A stretch of 64,000 nt of DNA from Fischerella thermalis PCC 7521 (GCF_000317225.1 NZ_AJLL01000103.1:1-64000); one strand, 5' to 3'; counted from the stretch's first letter, positions 1 through 9,172 are shown. Notes: generated by a model not told the origin, from the sequence alone. Numbers and translations: made by a program.

Positions 1-288
1 TATTTTCTCTTTTAATTGAAAAACTCAATTCTTGGCATTCTTGGCATCTTGGCGGTTCATTATACCCTGCGGGAAGCCGCTACGCGTCTACATCCCCATT
101 TTATGCAACGCCATTTCGAGATTGTTCTTACAGTCTATTTACCAAAAAAATGTAAATAAATTTTTACAGAGAACCTGTTTGTAAGACGGGTTCTTTTCTG
201 CTGCGAGATTGCAACAGATTCGTCTCCATCGTAGCGATCGCACTCTCTGCAACGACATCCTCAAACAAAATAAAATGCGATCGCCCTA
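1..288. other. non-coding end of window with repeat debris
   Basis: I see no gene here. Positions 20-60 hold a dispersed repeat built on a CTTGGC-type unit, which recurs inside the GH116 gene near 24.6 kb. Positions 66-90 hold a GC-rich fragment (GGGAAGCCGCTACGCG) of a kind common in Nostocales spacers. A weak hairpin lies at 170-194 (AGAACC/GGTTCT) followed by three T on the plus strand; it may end a gene lying outside the window. HIP1-like GCGATCGC sites lie at 233-241 and 278-285. Confidence 0.5.
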
Positions 289-936
289 CTAAACTGCAAC
301 TTCAACAGTCCCTTGTCTCATCACTTCCGGCGCGCGTACTCTCAAACTCAGGCGATCGCAACGCACCGTTAAAAGTGGCTGACCCAAACCAATACCAGAA
401 AAAGGACTTTCTGGTGGGACTTCTAACTGGGAACCAACAAACCCTAAATTTGATTCCGCTTCAAAAATATAACTCAGTAAATCAGAATTCTTTTTACTGA
501 AACCAGACCCACCTAACCACTGTTGCCACGCGAACCAAGGCTGCTTGTAGCTCAAGCTACACAATAACTTGTGGTTTTGCCGGACAGTAACACGCTGATC
601 ATTTTCCCAGGTAAATTCAGCTAGTTCCTTCGGTAGTCCCCAAATTTCTCGACCCCCAGCTACCGAATCAGGATTATCTACATAAATATGGGAAACCCAA
701 CCACCAATCGTCCCCCGATAACCAACTAAGGCAGGTATGACAATTAATTCGCTGTACTCCAGCACTGACCCAGAACCATAATAAGACAAATACACACCAC
801 TAAATGTTTTACCAGGCCAGGCAGAGATAATTTCTAATTCAGAAGGTATCAGGTGGCGTACGCGGTCAATATTGAGCAAATGCAATGAGGCAATAGCGTA
901 GCCTTGCAGTTTCCAAGGTGCTGGGGGGTATGACAT
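289..936 (-). CDS. acetoacetate decarboxylase family protein
   Basis: A protein of about 215 residues with the acetoacetate decarboxylase fold signature. The stretch GGREIWGLPKELAEF, about 100 residues in, matches the conserved GGRE-x-GxPK core of the family. The true acetoacetate decarboxylases use a Schiff-base lysine, and the Lys in GLPK is in the conserved core, but many relatives have other or unknown activities, so the substrate is not known. I place the start at the ATG at 936 (MSYPPAPW) because an AGGAG lies at 943-947 with a 6-base spacer. A longer reading from 957 would put that ribosome site inside the gene. It stands alone on the minus strand, downstream of dnaK and its terminator, so it is probably transcribed on its own. 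Confidence 0.8.
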   Translation of the reverse strand: MSYPPAPWKLQGYAIASLHLLNIDRVRHLIPSELEIISAWPGKTFSGVYLSYYGSGSVLEYSELIVIPALVGYRGTIGGWVSHIYVDNPDSVAGGREIWGLPKELAEFTWENDQRVTVRQNHKLLCSLSYKQPWFAWQQWLGGSGFSKKNSDLLSYIFEAESNLGFVGSQLEVPPESPFSGIGLGQPLLTVRCDRLSLRVRAPEVMRQGTVEVAV

Positions 937-990
937 TTGCATCTCCTGATCAATCAACTACTAACCACTAACTATTAACTCTCCAGAAAA

Positions 991-1027
991 CAAAAAAATG
1001 ACCACCCAAAGGTATACCTTGAGTGGT
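991..1027 (-). terminator. rho-independent terminator of dnaK
   Basis: Read on the minus strand, the arms ACCACTCAAGG and CCTTTGGGTGGT form a hairpin around a TATA centre at 1001-1027. It is followed by a run of seven T at 992-998. It sits 79 bases past the dnaK stop, in the right orientation to end that transcript. Confidence 0.8.
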
Positions 1028-1105
1028 AATTGTTAAATTTGTTGTTTGTTAATAGTTGATAGTTGATTCCAACAATCAACAACTAACAACAACCAACAAT
1101 CAACA

Positions 1106-3022
1106 TTACTTAGACTCTGTGAAATCAGCGTCAATCACATCATCACCGCCACCACCAGTAGAGGAGGAAGCACCAGCACCAGCATCTGTAGTACCAGTAC
1201 CATCACCAGTTGCACCACCACCAGCTTGCTGATAGATATTGCTACCAACAGCAAACAACGCTTGTTGTAGTTCTGGCATTAGTTTCTTGATTTGCTCGTC
1301 GTCATCTTTGCTAATCGCATCACGCAAATCTTTCACCAAACCTTCAACTTTGGTCTTGTCAGCAGCCGGGACTTTATCGCCCAACTCTTGCAATTGTTTT
1401 TCGGCTTGGTACGCCAAGGAGTCGGCTTGATTCTTGCGATCGATTTTCTCACGACGCTCTTTGTCGGCAGCAGCATTTTGCTCAGCTTCTCTTACCATCC
1501 GCTCAACGTCGGATTTATCAAGGGTAGAAGCACCTGTAATGCTAATGGACTGTTCCTTGCCAGTACCTTTATCTTTAGCAGTGACGTTTAAAATACCGTT
1601 GGCGTCAATATCGAAGGTCACTTCAATTTGGGGTACACCACGGGGTGCAGGGGGAATACCATCAAGACGGAAGGTTCCCAGACTCTTGTTATCGCCTGCC
1701 ATTTCCCGTTCGCCTTGGAGGACGTGAATTTCTACGTTGGTTTGACCATCGACGGCGGTGGAGAACACTTCTGACTTCTTAGTAGGAATAGTAGTGTTGC
1801 GAGGAATAATCTTGGTCATTACACCACCCAAGGTTTCTACACCTAGAGATAGCGGTGTTACATCTAACAACAAAATACCCGTGACATCACCAGCAAGTAC
1901 ACCAGCTTGAATCGCAGCACCAACTGCTACCACTTCATCAGGGTTAACACTTTGGTTTGGTTCTTTACCTAACATCCGCTTCACCAGGTCTTGGACAGCG
2001 GGGATACGAGTAGAACCACCCACTAGCACGACTTCATCGATATCATTCTTGGTTAACTTAGCATCGCGCAGGGCATTTTCTACAGGGATACGACAACGGT
2101 CAATTAAATCAGAACAAAGTTCTTCAAACTTGGCCCGTGTCAGAGTCATATCCAAGTGTTTGGGACCATCTTGAGTCGCAGTGATAAATGGTAAGTTGAT
2201 TTCAGCTTGGGTAACGCTAGAAAGTTCTATCTTGGCTTTTTCTGCTGCTTCTGTCAGACGTTGTAAAGCTTGTCTGTCTTTACGTAAATCAATACCTTCG
2301 TCTTTCTTAAATGCTTCTGCTAAGTAATCAACAATTTTTTTATCGAAGTCGTCACCACCAAGGTGGGTATCACCAGAAGTAGCTAGCACTTCAAACACAC
2401 CGTCACCTACTTCCAAGATGGATACGTCAAACGTACCGCCACCAAGGTCAAATACCAGGATGGTTTCGTTGCTCTTCTTATCAAAACCGTATGCTAGGGA
2501 AGCGGCGGTAGGTTCGTTGATAATCCGCAATACTTCGATCCCTGCAATTTTACCAGCATCTTTGGTAGCTTGGCGCTGAGAGTCGTTAAAGTAAGCTGGA
2601 ACAGTAATTACAGCCTGAGTTACAGTTTCGCCGATATATTTACTGGCGTCTTCTACTAGCTTGCGCAGAACTTTAGCAGAAATTTCTTCTGGTGCAAACG
2701 CTTTCCCTAGTTGGGGACATTCCAACTTCACGTTTCCACCACTTTGGACAACTTTATAGGAAACTTCTGTGGCTTCGTTTGTAACTTCTTCGTAGCGGCG
2801 ACCGATAAATCGTTTTACAGAATAAAAAGTATTTTCGGGATTCATCACCGCTTGGCGCTTGGCGATTTGCCCAACCAAGGTGTCGCCATTTTTGGCAAAC
2901 GCCACAACTGACGGTGTTGTCCGAAAACCTTCCGCATTAGCAATAACCGTGGGTTTACCACCTTCCATTACTGCTACGCAGGAGTTTGTCGTACCTAAGT
3001 CAATTCCAACTACTTTTGCCAT
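1106..3022 (-). CDS. dnaK: molecular chaperone DnaK (Hsp70)
   Basis: Hsp70 chaperone of 638 residues, full length for the family and nearly the same as E. coli DnaK. The ATPase domain starts with [15 protein letters not shown] at the N terminus and contains the phosphate-2 motif [10 protein letters not shown] around residue 193. The peptide-binding domain ([14 protein letters not shown], near residue 388) follows the conserved linker. A glycine-rich tail leads to an acidic end (DDVIDADF). It refolds proteins with DnaJ and GrpE in the cytoplasm. Cyanobacteria carry several DnaK types; the 638-residue length and short tail fit the main stress-induced DnaK2 type rather than the longer DnaK1 or DnaK3, but that assignment is from memory. 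A GGAG lies 12 bases before the ATG. The leader upstream (3100-3262) is rich in inverted repeats. I saw no CIRCE-type operator. Confidence 0.97.
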   Translation of the reverse strand: MAKVVGIDLGTTNSCVAVMEGGKPTVIANAEGFRTTPSVVAFAKNGDTLVGQIAKRQAVMNPENTFYSVKRFIGRRYEEVTNEATEVSYKVVQSGGNVKLECPQLGKAFAPEEISAKVLRKLVEDASKYIGETVTQAVITVPAYFNDSQRQATKDAGKIAGIEVLRIINEPTAASLAYGFDKKSNETILVFDLGGGTFDVSILEVGDGVFEVLATSGDTHLGGDDFDKKIVDYLAEAFKKDEGIDLRKDRQALQRLTEAAEKAKIELSSVTQAEINLPFITATQDGPKHLDMTLTRAKFEELCSDLIDRCRIPVENALRDAKLTKNDIDEVVLVGGSTRIPAVQDLVKRMLGKEPNQSVNPDEVVAVGAAIQAGVLAGDVTGILLLDVTPLSLGVETLGGVMTKIIPRNTTIPTKKSEVFSTAVDGQTNVEIHVLQGEREMAGDNKSLGTFRLDGIPPAPRGVPQIEVTFDIDANGILNVTAKDKGTGKEQSISITGASTLDKSDVERMVREAEQNAAADKERREKIDRKNQADSLAYQAEKQLQELGDKVPAADKTKVEGLVKDLRDAISKDDDEQIKKLMPELQQALFAVGSNIYQQAGGGATGDGTGTTDAGAGASSSTGGGGDDVIDADFTESK

Positions 3023-3099
3023 TGTAGGTGCTGGCTCCGTATAACTACAAATGAATGAATGGGAGTATAAGGGACTAATTTTTGAACTAACTGGTTTTT

Positions 3100-3262
3100 G
3101 AAAGCAGCCAGTCCAGCATCAATACCTTTGGTTTTTACTTGGGCAAAAACCCAAGTCTATGCTGATATATATACTGAGCCTGTGTAGCCAGTCCATGAAG
3201 GGTGGTTTTCCGAACCTTAGCAAGGGCGGTTATGCTTCATGTTTCTACTTGGCTCATATATT
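3100..3262 (-). promoter_or_regulatory. structured dnaK leader/promoter region
   Basis: Three sets of inverted repeats lie upstream of dnaK: ACTTGGG/CCCAAGT at 3137-3143 and 3150-3156 (6-base loop), CATGAAG/CTTCATG at 3194-3200 and 3235-3241, and an outer pair GAGCC/GGCTC flanked by AT-rich arms at about 3165-3180 and 3250-3260. The 10-mer AGCCAGTCCA is also repeated near 3106 and 3186. These could be operator, leader RNA structure or part of a dispersed element; the sequence alone does not decide. Confidence 0.4.
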
Positions 3263-3314
3263 TATTGCTTTCACTTCGTCTAATGTATGAGAATTAATAC
3301 TTCCTGAGATTCGG

Positions 3315-3758
3315 GTGAACCGTAATCTGATGGTCGTGTTTGCCGTCTTTTGGTTAAGTTATGATCATCGAGATGTGAGAAATACAAAAGCTTTTGATGA
3401 ATGTGCGATCGCAAATGCCAAGGAATTAATCAGTCGAACCCAACAAGAGATAGATAACGAACCGAAACAGCGGCAGTTATTAGAATTACTAGAAACTATC
3501 TTGGTTTATAAGTTTCCAAAAATGACTAGAAAGGAGATTGAACTTATGTTTGGGTTAAGCGATTTGAAACAGACACGAGTTTATCAAGAAGCCAAGCAAG
3601 AAGGTAGGCAAGAAGGCGCGCGTCAAGAAAAATTTAGAATGATACCTTTGTTGTTGAGATTGGGATTGAGTATAGAACAAGCAGCAAAAGAGCTGGATTT
3701 GAGTGTAGAAGAGGTTCTGCTAAAATCACAAAAACTATCTCAAAGTCAAGATAGTTAA
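3315..3758 (+). pseudogene. 5'-truncated Rpn/DUF2887-type nuclease (transposase-like) remnant
   Basis: From about residue 35 onward the reading frame matches the C-terminal half of the Rpn family recombination-promoting nucleases common in cyanobacteria. It has a YKFPKMTRKEIELMFGLSD block, then the Gln/Glu/Gly-rich KQEGRQEGARQE stretch and a C-terminal helix-turn-helix-like end (LGLSIEQAAKELDLSVEEV). Complete family members are about twice this length and carry a PD-(D/E)XK catalytic core at the N terminus; none is visible here. The first 30 codons have no family resemblance. I read this as a decayed fragment that has lost its nuclease domain, though the remaining frame is open. Confidence 0.7.
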
Positions 3759-3794
3759 ATAAAAAATAACAAAATTTGCACCGAAACATTATTT

Positions 3795-4796
3795 ATGCTT
3801 TCTCCCATCCTCAAAGCTAGACTCTCATCACCTTTAAAAGTTGGTAATTTTGAGGTGAACAGTCGAGTTTTGCAGTCGCCTCTTTCTGGGGTGACAGATT
3901 TGGTGTTTCGTCGCTTAGTACGCCGCTACGCACCAGATTCGATGATGTACACAGAAATGGTGAGTGCGACGGAGTTACACCATGTCAAACAATTGCCAAA
4001 AATCATGGAGGTAGACGCCAACGAACGACCTATTAGCATTCAATTATTTGATTGTCGCCCTGATTTTTTGGCAGAAGCAGCACAGAAGGCAGTGGCAGAA
4101 GGTGCAGATACGATTGATATCAATATGGGTTGCCCTGTCAATAAAATTACTAAAAAGGGTGGTGGTTCTTCGCTCCTGCGACAACCACTAGTCGCTGAGG
4201 CAATTGTGCGAGAAGTAGTCAACGCTGTGGATGTGCCTGTAACAATTAAAACTCGTATTGGCTGGAATGATGAGGAAATTACGATCCTGGATTTTGCGAA
4301 ACGGATGCAGGATGCAGGCGCACAAATGATTACAATCCACGCCCGGACTCGCGCCCAAGGTTACAATGGTAACGCCCGTTGGGAATGGATTGGCCGTGTC
4401 AAAGAAGTGCTTTCGATTCCAGTGATTGCCAATGGTGATATTTTTTCGGTAGAGTCGGCGGTGCAATGTTTACAATTAACGGGTGCTGACGGGGTAATGT
4501 GTTCGCGGGGAACATTAGGTTATCCGTTTTTGGTGGGAGAGATAGATTATTTTCTCAAGACTGGTGAGAAGTTACCACCACCAACACCAATACAGCGTTT
4601 GGAATGCGCCAAACAACATTTACAGGCACTTTGGGAATATAAAGGCGATCGCGGAATTCTGCAAGCCCGTAAACATATGACTTGGTATGCAAAAGGTTTT
4701 GTAGGTGCAGCCGAGTTGCGTGCAGAATTGAGTTTGATAGAAACGGTACACCAAGGTGTAGATTTAATTGACAAAACGATTGAGCAGTTAAATTAA
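3795..4796 (+). CDS. dusB: tRNA-dihydrouridine synthase, DusB type
   Basis: FMN-dependent enzyme of 333 residues that reduces uridines in the tRNA D-loop using NADPH. The TIM barrel shows the family motifs in order: QSPLSGVTDLVFR (27-39), the catalytic NMGCPV with Cys113, KTRIGW (152-157), the FMN-binding HARTR (182-186) and ANGDI (212-216), then GTLGYP (239-244). Length is typical for bacterial DusB. The start ATG at 3795 fits the alignment of the N-terminal beta strand. The gene stands alone between the Rpn remnant (36 bases upstream) and the MFS gene. The exact subfamily (DusB rather than DusA or DusC) rests on overall similarity, so the symbol is less certain than the function. Confidence 0.9.
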   Translation: MLSPILKARLSSPLKVGNFEVNSRVLQSPLSGVTDLVFRRLVRRYAPDSMMYTEMVSATELHHVKQLPKIMEVDANERPISIQLFDCRPDFLAEAAQKAVAEGADTIDINMGCPVNKITKKGGGSSLLRQPLVAEAIVREVVNAVDVPVTIKTRIGWNDEEITILDFAKRMQDAGAQMITIHARTRAQGYNGNARWEWIGRVKEVLSIPVIANGDIFSVESAVQCLQLTGADGVMCSRGTLGYPFLVGEIDYFLKTGEKLPPPTPIQRLECAKQHLQALWEYKGDRGILQARKHMTWYAKGFVGAAELRAELSLIETVHQGVDLIDKTIEQLN

Positions 4797-4896
4797 TACC
4801 AATTTGAAAAAAGAATAGAACACGGAAATAATATCAGACCCCTTCCCAATCCCCTGATATTAAAAGTTTTTCTTTGTTTTCCCCAGTTTCGGGGGT

Positions 4897-4920
4897 TTAA
4901 TTCGACTTTTGCAAGAAGTC
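4897..4920. repeat. dispersed repeat copy (partner at 17477-17500)
   Basis: A 24-base sequence ending in GACTTTTGCAAGAAGTC is found again at 17477-17500 with a single mismatch. Its core is itself a partial palindrome (GACTT/AAGTC around TTGCAA). Both copies lie in spacers just after an AT-rich or foldback stretch, which suggests they are the end of a larger decayed element. The rest of the 4797-5062 spacer holds nothing else I can name. Confidence 0.7.
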
Positions 4921-5062
4921 CATTAACTGCCACAATTCTAAAGTATTAGCTATTATTAAGTAATGTAACAATAGTTGTTAATCATAAGTCGCAAGTCTAT
5001 TGTCAAGGTTTTAAATTCCCTAATGCCAAGCCTAAAATCCAATGACAATTGACCATTGACTC

Positions 5063-6334
5063 TTGAGTGTTGACTTTAATTTAAATACATTTGCTGTGAA
5101 ATTACTTAATAAAATTGATACACCATTACGGCAGAACCTGCTAGTTTTATTTACAGCTGGTTTATTATTTTGGTCTAGTTTGGCTTCTTTGTTGCCAACC
5201 TTACCACTTTATCTAGAAGAGGTGGGGGCGAGTAAGCAACAAATTGGGATTTTAATGGGCAGCTTTGCGATCGGACTGCTCTTATTTCGTCCTTGGTTGG
5301 GTAATTTAGCAGACCAACAGGGTCGTAAAATTGTACTACTGATTGGAATGGTAGTGGTAGCGATCGCTCCCCTTGGTTATGAACTCACGACCAATGTACC
5401 ATTGTTAATGGTGTTGCGTGCATTTCATGGCATTAGTATCGCCGCCTTTGCTACTGGTTACATAGCGCTGGTAGCAGATTTAGCACCACCTAGCCATCGT
5501 GGTGAGATTATTGGCTACATGAGTTTAGTGAATCCGATTGGTTTAGCACTCGGACCTGCTTTGGGTGGTTATTTACAGGCTGCGGTTGGTAATACCGCAT
5601 TATTTTTGTTATCTGCGGGGTTAGGTGGGTTAGGGTTGTTATGTATTTTGCCAATTGTCAATCCACCAGTCCAGAAGCAAGCGCAAGTCGAAAACCATAA
5701 TTCTAATTTTTGGCGAATGTTGGTTAGTCCCAGGGTGAGAGTACCAGCATTCGTGATGTTAATGGTTGGTTTGACAGTTGGGACTTTGCATACCTTTGCA
5801 CCCTTGTTTATCAAATCTACTCGAGTTGACTTAAATCCTGGGTTGTTTTACACAGCTTCGGCAATCTCTAGCTTTAGTGGTAGGTTATTTATTGGTAGGG
5901 CAAGTGATCGCCTTGGGCGAGGACTTTTTGTGACTGTTGGTTTAGCTTTTTACTCTTTATCGATGGTACTGATGTGTCTAGCCAACAATGCCAGTACTTT
6001 TTTACTTGCAGCCCTGATTGAAGGTGCTGGAGGTGGTACATTAATTCCGATGATTTCAACACTCATGGCAGATCGTTCCCTTCCTCAAGAAAGGGGACGT
6101 GTTTTTGCTATCTGCATAGCTGGGTTTGATTTTGGCATAGCGATCGCAGGCCCAATTGGGGGTTTTGCTGCTGATCAATTCGGCTATCGCCTAAGCTTCG
6201 GTTTAGCAGCTGCTTTAACCGGACTTGGTATGATTGTTTTTCTTACCCAGTGCAGTAAAAATCTGCCCACTTCCCTACGTTTTGCCCTTGGTCGTGGTCA
6301 AGATTATTATGCCCTAAATGGAATTCAAGATTGA
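5063..6334 (+). CDS. MFS family drug/metabolite exporter
   Basis: Major facilitator of about 420 residues with 12 predicted membrane helices in two halves. The family motif A is present in both halves (GNLADQQGRKIVL near residue 84, and GRASDRLGRG near 279). The central cytoplasmic loop (near 210) is Gln/Asn rich. It resembles the DHA1 group of proton-driven exporters; the substrate cannot be read from sequence. There is no ATG near the start: the frame opens at a TTG (5063) directly after a stop, and an in-frame GTG at 5096 leaves 19 residues before helix 1 and is as likely. No clear ribosome site precedes either. A strong hairpin terminator follows 12 bases after the stop. Confidence 0.85.
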   Translation: MSVDFNLNTFAVKLLNKIDTPLRQNLLVLFTAGLLFWSSLASLLPTLPLYLEEVGASKQQIGILMGSFAIGLLLFRPWLGNLADQQGRKIVLLIGMVVVAIAPLGYELTTNVPLLMVLRAFHGISIAAFATGYIALVADLAPPSHRGEIIGYMSLVNPIGLALGPALGGYLQAAVGNTALFLLSAGLGGLGLLCILPIVNPPVQKQAQVENHNSNFWRMLVSPRVRVPAFVMLMVGLTVGTLHTFAPLFIKSTRVDLNPGLFYTASAISSFSGRLFIGRASDRLGRGLFVTVGLAFYSLSMVLMCLANNASTFLLAALIEGAGGGTLIPMISTLMADRSLPQERGRVFAICIAGFDFGIAIAGPIGGFAADQFGYRLSFGLAAALTGLGMIVFLTQCSKNLPTSLRFALGRGQDYYALNGIQD

Positions 6335-6345
6335 AAGCTGCAAAT

Positions 6346-6377
6346 AAAAAATGAAGAATCTAACTTCTTCATTTTTT
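6346..6377. terminator. bidirectional terminator between MFS gene and tRNA-Arg
   Basis: A perfect 13-bp inverted repeat (AAAAAATGAAGAA at 6346-6358 and its complement at 6365-6377) has a 6-base loop, giving a T run after the hairpin on both strands. It lies between the plus-strand MFS gene and the minus-strand tRNA, so it can end both transcripts. Confidence 0.85.
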
Positions 6378-6394
6378 ACTTTAGATTTGAAAAC

Positions 6395-6467
6395 GGGCGA
6401 GGAGGGATTCGAACCCCCGACACCGTGGTCCGTAGCCACGTGCTCTAGTCCACTGAGCTACACGCCC
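6395..6467 (-). tRNA. tRNA-Arg (anticodon ACG)
   Basis: On the minus strand the 73-base sequence folds as a tRNA: D arm GCTC/GAGC, anticodon stem CGTGG/CCACG around the loop CTACGGA (anticodon ACG, read as ICG for CGN codons), and T loop TTCGAAT. One acceptor pair is a T-T mismatch. No CCA is encoded. Translating the opposite strand through this tRNA gives a false N-terminal extension to moaC. Confidence 0.95.
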
Positions 6468-6506
6468 TTGCGGTCACAGAACATCATAATAACACATCGT
6501 TATCAT

Positions 6507-7022
6507 ATGACGCAAGATAATTTTCAAAATACTTCTATTGACCTTACCCACCTAGACCACCAAGGGCAAGCCCAGATGGTAGATGTATCAGAAAAACCGT
6601 CCACAGTTCGCCAAGCAACAGCAGCTGCAAGAGTGCGAATGTTAAGCGAAACTTTTGCTGCGATTCAAGCGGGAAACGCTCCCAAAGGAGATGTACTCGC
6701 AACAGCACGACTAGCAGGAATTATGGCTGCTAAACAAACAGCTAACTTGATTCCTCTATGTCACCCTTTACCTTTGCACAAAGTAGAAGTACTGTTAACA
6801 CCAGATCCACAACTGCCTGGTTATCAAATTCAAGCCACAGTTAAAACTAAAGCCGAAACAGGGGTAGAAATGGAAGCCCTCACAGCTGTTTCTGTTGCTG
6901 CTCTTACCCTTTATGATATGGCAAAAGCTTTAGAAAAATCGATTCAAATTGAATCAATTCGATTAATTAGTAAAACCGGCGGTAAATCAGATGATTTTAT
7001 CAATGACTTGCTTGGTCGCTAG
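6507..7022 (+). CDS. moaC: cyclic pyranopterin monophosphate synthase MoaC
   Basis: Second enzyme of molybdenum cofactor synthesis: it converts the MoaA product 3',8-cyclo-7,8-dihydro-GTP into cyclic pyranopterin monophosphate. The 171-residue length is normal for the family. Conserved active-site positions are visible: Lys60, His86 in LCHPL, Glu121 and Glu123 in GVEMEALT, Asp137 and Lys140 in YDMAKALEK. The start is the ATG at 6507 (MTQDNF). An open frame continues upstream to 6351, but that part is translated tRNA-Arg and should not be included. No other moa genes lie in the window. cbpM follows 90 bases downstream on the same strand. Confidence 0.95.
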   Translation: MTQDNFQNTSIDLTHLDHQGQAQMVDVSEKPSTVRQATAAARVRMLSETFAAIQAGNAPKGDVLATARLAGIMAAKQTANLIPLCHPLPLHKVEVLLTPDPQLPGYQIQATVKTKAETGVEMEALTAVSVAALTLYDMAKALEKSIQIESIRLISKTGGKSDDFINDLLGR

Positions 7023-7111
7023 GATTTGAGTGCGACCGAACGCGAGTGCTATAAAAAAATCCGCGATAGTAGCGCTTTTGACCCACGTTCCACACTACAA
7101 GAGGTGAAACT

Positions 7112-7417
7112 ATGAATCAAGTTAGTCTGTCACGGGTAGTTATTTCTGAAGAAGGCGATCGCCTTTACACATTTGAAAATGCAGCTATAGTTACACAAAC
7201 ATCAACTGCACTGATAGAACGCTTTGCTGCATTGGGATTGATTTCACCAATTAATTCGATGTTGCGATCGCGTGATATTGCTCGCATCGCTCAAATTCTG
7301 CGCCTACGTCGAGATTTAGGATTAAATTTAGTCGGTGCTGCAATGGTTCTAAATATGGCTGAAGAAATTGCTCAATTGCGTGCACAGTTGCAAGTTTATA
7401 AATCTCGGCAATCTTAG
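7112..7417 (+). CDS. CbpM-type chaperone modulator (MerR-like fold)
   Basis: Small protein of 101 residues resembling CbpM, the MerR-like modulator that binds the J-domain of the DnaJ homologue CbpA and blocks its co-chaperone action. The helix-turn-helix-like block YTFENAAIVTQTSTALIERFAALGLISP is followed by the RSRDIARIAQILRLRRDLGLNLVGAAMVL segment typical of MerR_2 proteins. A GAGGTG lies 7 bases before the ATG. In many bacteria cbpM lies beside cbpA; no J-domain gene is in this window, although dnaK lies 4 kb away. A DNA-binding role is a possible alternative. Confidence 0.75.
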   Translation: MNQVSLSRVVISEEGDRLYTFENAAIVTQTSTALIERFAALGLISPINSMLRSRDIARIAQILRLRRDLGLNLVGAAMVLNMAEEIAQLRAQLQVYKSRQS

Positions 7418-7520
7418 TAAGCTTTGTGTATGTTGATTTTTTGGCTAGACGGTAACAACAACCGAAAAAATCCTAAAATGGTTCAGAAACCAAATTTTAT
7501 TAAAATCTGTAACAAAGTAT

Positions 7521-7778
7521 ATGCCTCCTCGTTGGCCTCGTAAACCTGATCGCAAAGACCCAGCTTACCGCAAACTAGATGACCGGATGAATTTTGCTGT
7601 CCATGTGGCAATATTTGCAGCCTGTAATTCGGGGTTATGGTTCTTTCACAACTTCTTAAAAGCTACTTGGGAATGGCTACCTTGGGTGACAGCAGGGTGG
7701 TCAGTGATATTGTTAGCTCACCTGATTTATATTGCTGCGATCGCTAACTATTCGGAAATACCGCCCAAATCCACCTGA
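7521..7778 (+). CDS. 2TM-domain membrane protein
   Basis: An 85-residue protein with a basic N terminus (MPPRWPRKPDRKDPAYRKLDDR), then two hydrophobic segments at about 24-44 and 52-75 with a short Trp-rich turn between (WEWLPWVTAGW). This is the 2TM domain pattern found in many cyanobacterial small proteins. The function is unknown. The charged start and hydrophobic hairpin predict an inner- or thylakoid-membrane location with both ends in the cytoplasm. Confidence 0.7.
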   Translation: MPPRWPRKPDRKDPAYRKLDDRMNFAVHVAIFAACNSGLWFFHNFLKATWEWLPWVTAGWSVILLAHLIYIAAIANYSEIPPKST

Positions 7779-7891
7779 AGATGGACTGATGAAGCTGGGG
7801 CAATTGTAACTTGTGGCTGTAGAGTCTCCCAATAATTGAGCGATAATAGTTATAGTTTATAAATTCGCTTCCGTTCATTAGGGTTATTTTT

Positions 7892-8203
7892 ATGGCTAAG
7901 ACTAACACCACAGAATTACTGGAAGCCCTAGCAAATGAAATTGGCGAAAACGTTTACATGGATATTGCCAAATGGCATTTATATCTATCAAATGCCAAAT
8001 TACATACTGTAGTTGCAGAACAAGTTTATCCCTTAATCACTGCTAATAAGCCTGTAGATGAAGATGATGTCATTCAGATTCTCGAATCTATTCCTGTGAA
8101 AATTGGTGGCGGTAGAAGGGAAATTCCTCTGATTGATTTATTACCTCTGCAATGTCAGGTGAATTTGGTAGATATTTTAGAAAAATTCCAACGCGAAATG
8201 TAA
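7892..8203 (+). CDS. DUF3181 family protein
   Basis: Small acidic protein of 103 residues, conserved across cyanobacteria as DUF3181. I recognise the helical NVYMDIAKWHLYLSNAKLHTVVAEQVYPLI block and the VKIGGGRREIPLIDLLPLQC block. No catalytic motif, signal peptide or membrane helix is visible, so it is probably cytoplasmic. Function is not known to me. Confidence 0.75.
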   Translation: MAKTNTTELLEALANEIGENVYMDIAKWHLYLSNAKLHTVVAEQVYPLITANKPVDEDDVIQILESIPVKIGGGRREIPLIDLLPLQCQVNLVDILEKFQREM

Positions 8204-8534
8204 TTTTTTTCTTTTGTGTTAAGTAGATTCAAAATTACTTGACTTACCAATTCTCTTTTGAAAAGAGAATCTACAATATCAAGTCCGGCTAATTACTTAC
8301 GATATGATTGGTCTTGTAGATAATAGGTAATTGGTTTTTCCCATTACCTATTACCGGCCTTCACAGATATGATAAGTCTTTAAACGGACATGATATAACT
8401 GCGTATCAGTTCTATTTATAAATCCACTCTAGTAGCAAAAACATTTGCAAAAGATTGAGGAAAAGGACTGCTACACAGTTTTTTTATGGTTTATTTTCTA
8501 TTCAAGTAATATAAATTTACGGAGGTTATTGATT
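8204..8534. other. spacer with three palindromes
   Basis: No gene seen. A perfect 10-bp inverted repeat with a one-base loop lies at 8250-8270 (ATTCTCTTTT/AAAAGAGAAT), inside an outer pair GTAGATTC/GAATCTAC at 8223-8230 and 8267-8274. A second hairpin, TAATAGGTAAT/ATTACCTATTA with one bulge, lies at 8321-8353. The first may end the DUF3181 transcript. A GGAGG at 8521-8525 serves the next gene. Confidence 0.5.
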
Positions 8535-8753
8535 ATGTTGTTACAACTCAAAGATAGTGGTGAATTGTTGAAAATTCTTGATGTTCAAGAGTTAATTGAC
8601 CCCAACATCGATAGCATTCATGCTAGAGATCAAGAAGGTCAAGAAGAACAATCACCAGAATTTTATAAAAAAGAAGACCTCGTTTTTCCTTCAGGTGAAA
8701 ATCTACCGCGCTGTTGGATGGATGCAAATTATAGAAATGCAAAAGCTTCTTAA
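8535..8753 (+). CDS. conserved cyanobacterial small protein, function unknown
   Basis: A 72-residue acidic protein starting MLLQLKDSGELLKILDV and ending with a KKEDLVFPSGENLPRCW block that I recall from other filamentous cyanobacteria. I do not know its function. The start at 8535 is chosen because GGAGG lies at 8521-8525 with a 9-base spacer; the frame is open further upstream to 8445 but that part has no ribosome site and an unlikely composition. There is no signal peptide or membrane segment. A hairpin terminator follows 16 bases after the stop. Confidence 0.65.
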   Translation: MLLQLKDSGELLKILDVQELIDPNIDSIHARDQEGQEEQSPEFYKKEDLVFPSGENLPRCWMDANYRNAKAS

Positions 8754-8769
8754 TTTGGTCGATTGATGT

Positions 8770-8803
8770 AGAGATGCGATGTTACTTGCATCTCTGCTTT
8801 ATT
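8770..8803 (+). terminator. probable terminator after the 72-residue protein gene
   Basis: The arms AGAGATGC (8770-8777) and GCATCTCT (8788-8795) form an 8-bp stem with a 10-base loop, followed by the T-rich stretch GCTTTATTT. Confidence 0.6.
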
Positions 8804-9172
8804 TGCTAAGGTCATTTTTATTTTTTACTACTTTAGGAACTTCTAAAAAATCATGGGAGTTTCTTATAGCTTTTATTGTTTAAAATTGATGAGTAAATGT
8901 AATTATTAAAATTTGGAATTTCAAAGATAAATCTCAAAATTCAAAATTGCCATGATGGGTATTACCCATCATACTTGCAATATTGAATGAATGTTATTAT
9001 TAGCGATCGCACTTAAAAATCTTCCTCACATGTTTGAGGAGATGCAATACAAAGAGCGATATCACTGATTTTGTGCGAAACAAATCAGAATTATTTGCAA
9101 AAAGAGGGATAATAATTGTTGTGGTTAAAAGTGAGGAGACTTTCTAGCCAAGTGCCAATATAGGAGGTAAAG
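8804..9172. other. spacer with a perfect palindrome
   Basis: No gene seen. A 9-bp perfect inverted repeat with an ATT loop lies at 8952-8972 (ATGATGGGT/ACCCATCAT). A HIP1 octamer lies at 9003-9010. An AGGAGG at 9162-9167 serves the next gene. Confidence 0.5.

Noticed and set aside
1239-3044. Open frames on the plus strand across dnaK
   Set aside because: They mirror the biased codon use of dnaK and show no family resemblance.
6351-6506. N-terminal extension of the moaC frame ([15 protein letters not shown]...)
   Set aside because: It is the translation of the strand opposite tRNA-Arg and of the terminator; MoaC proteins begin at the ATG at 6507.
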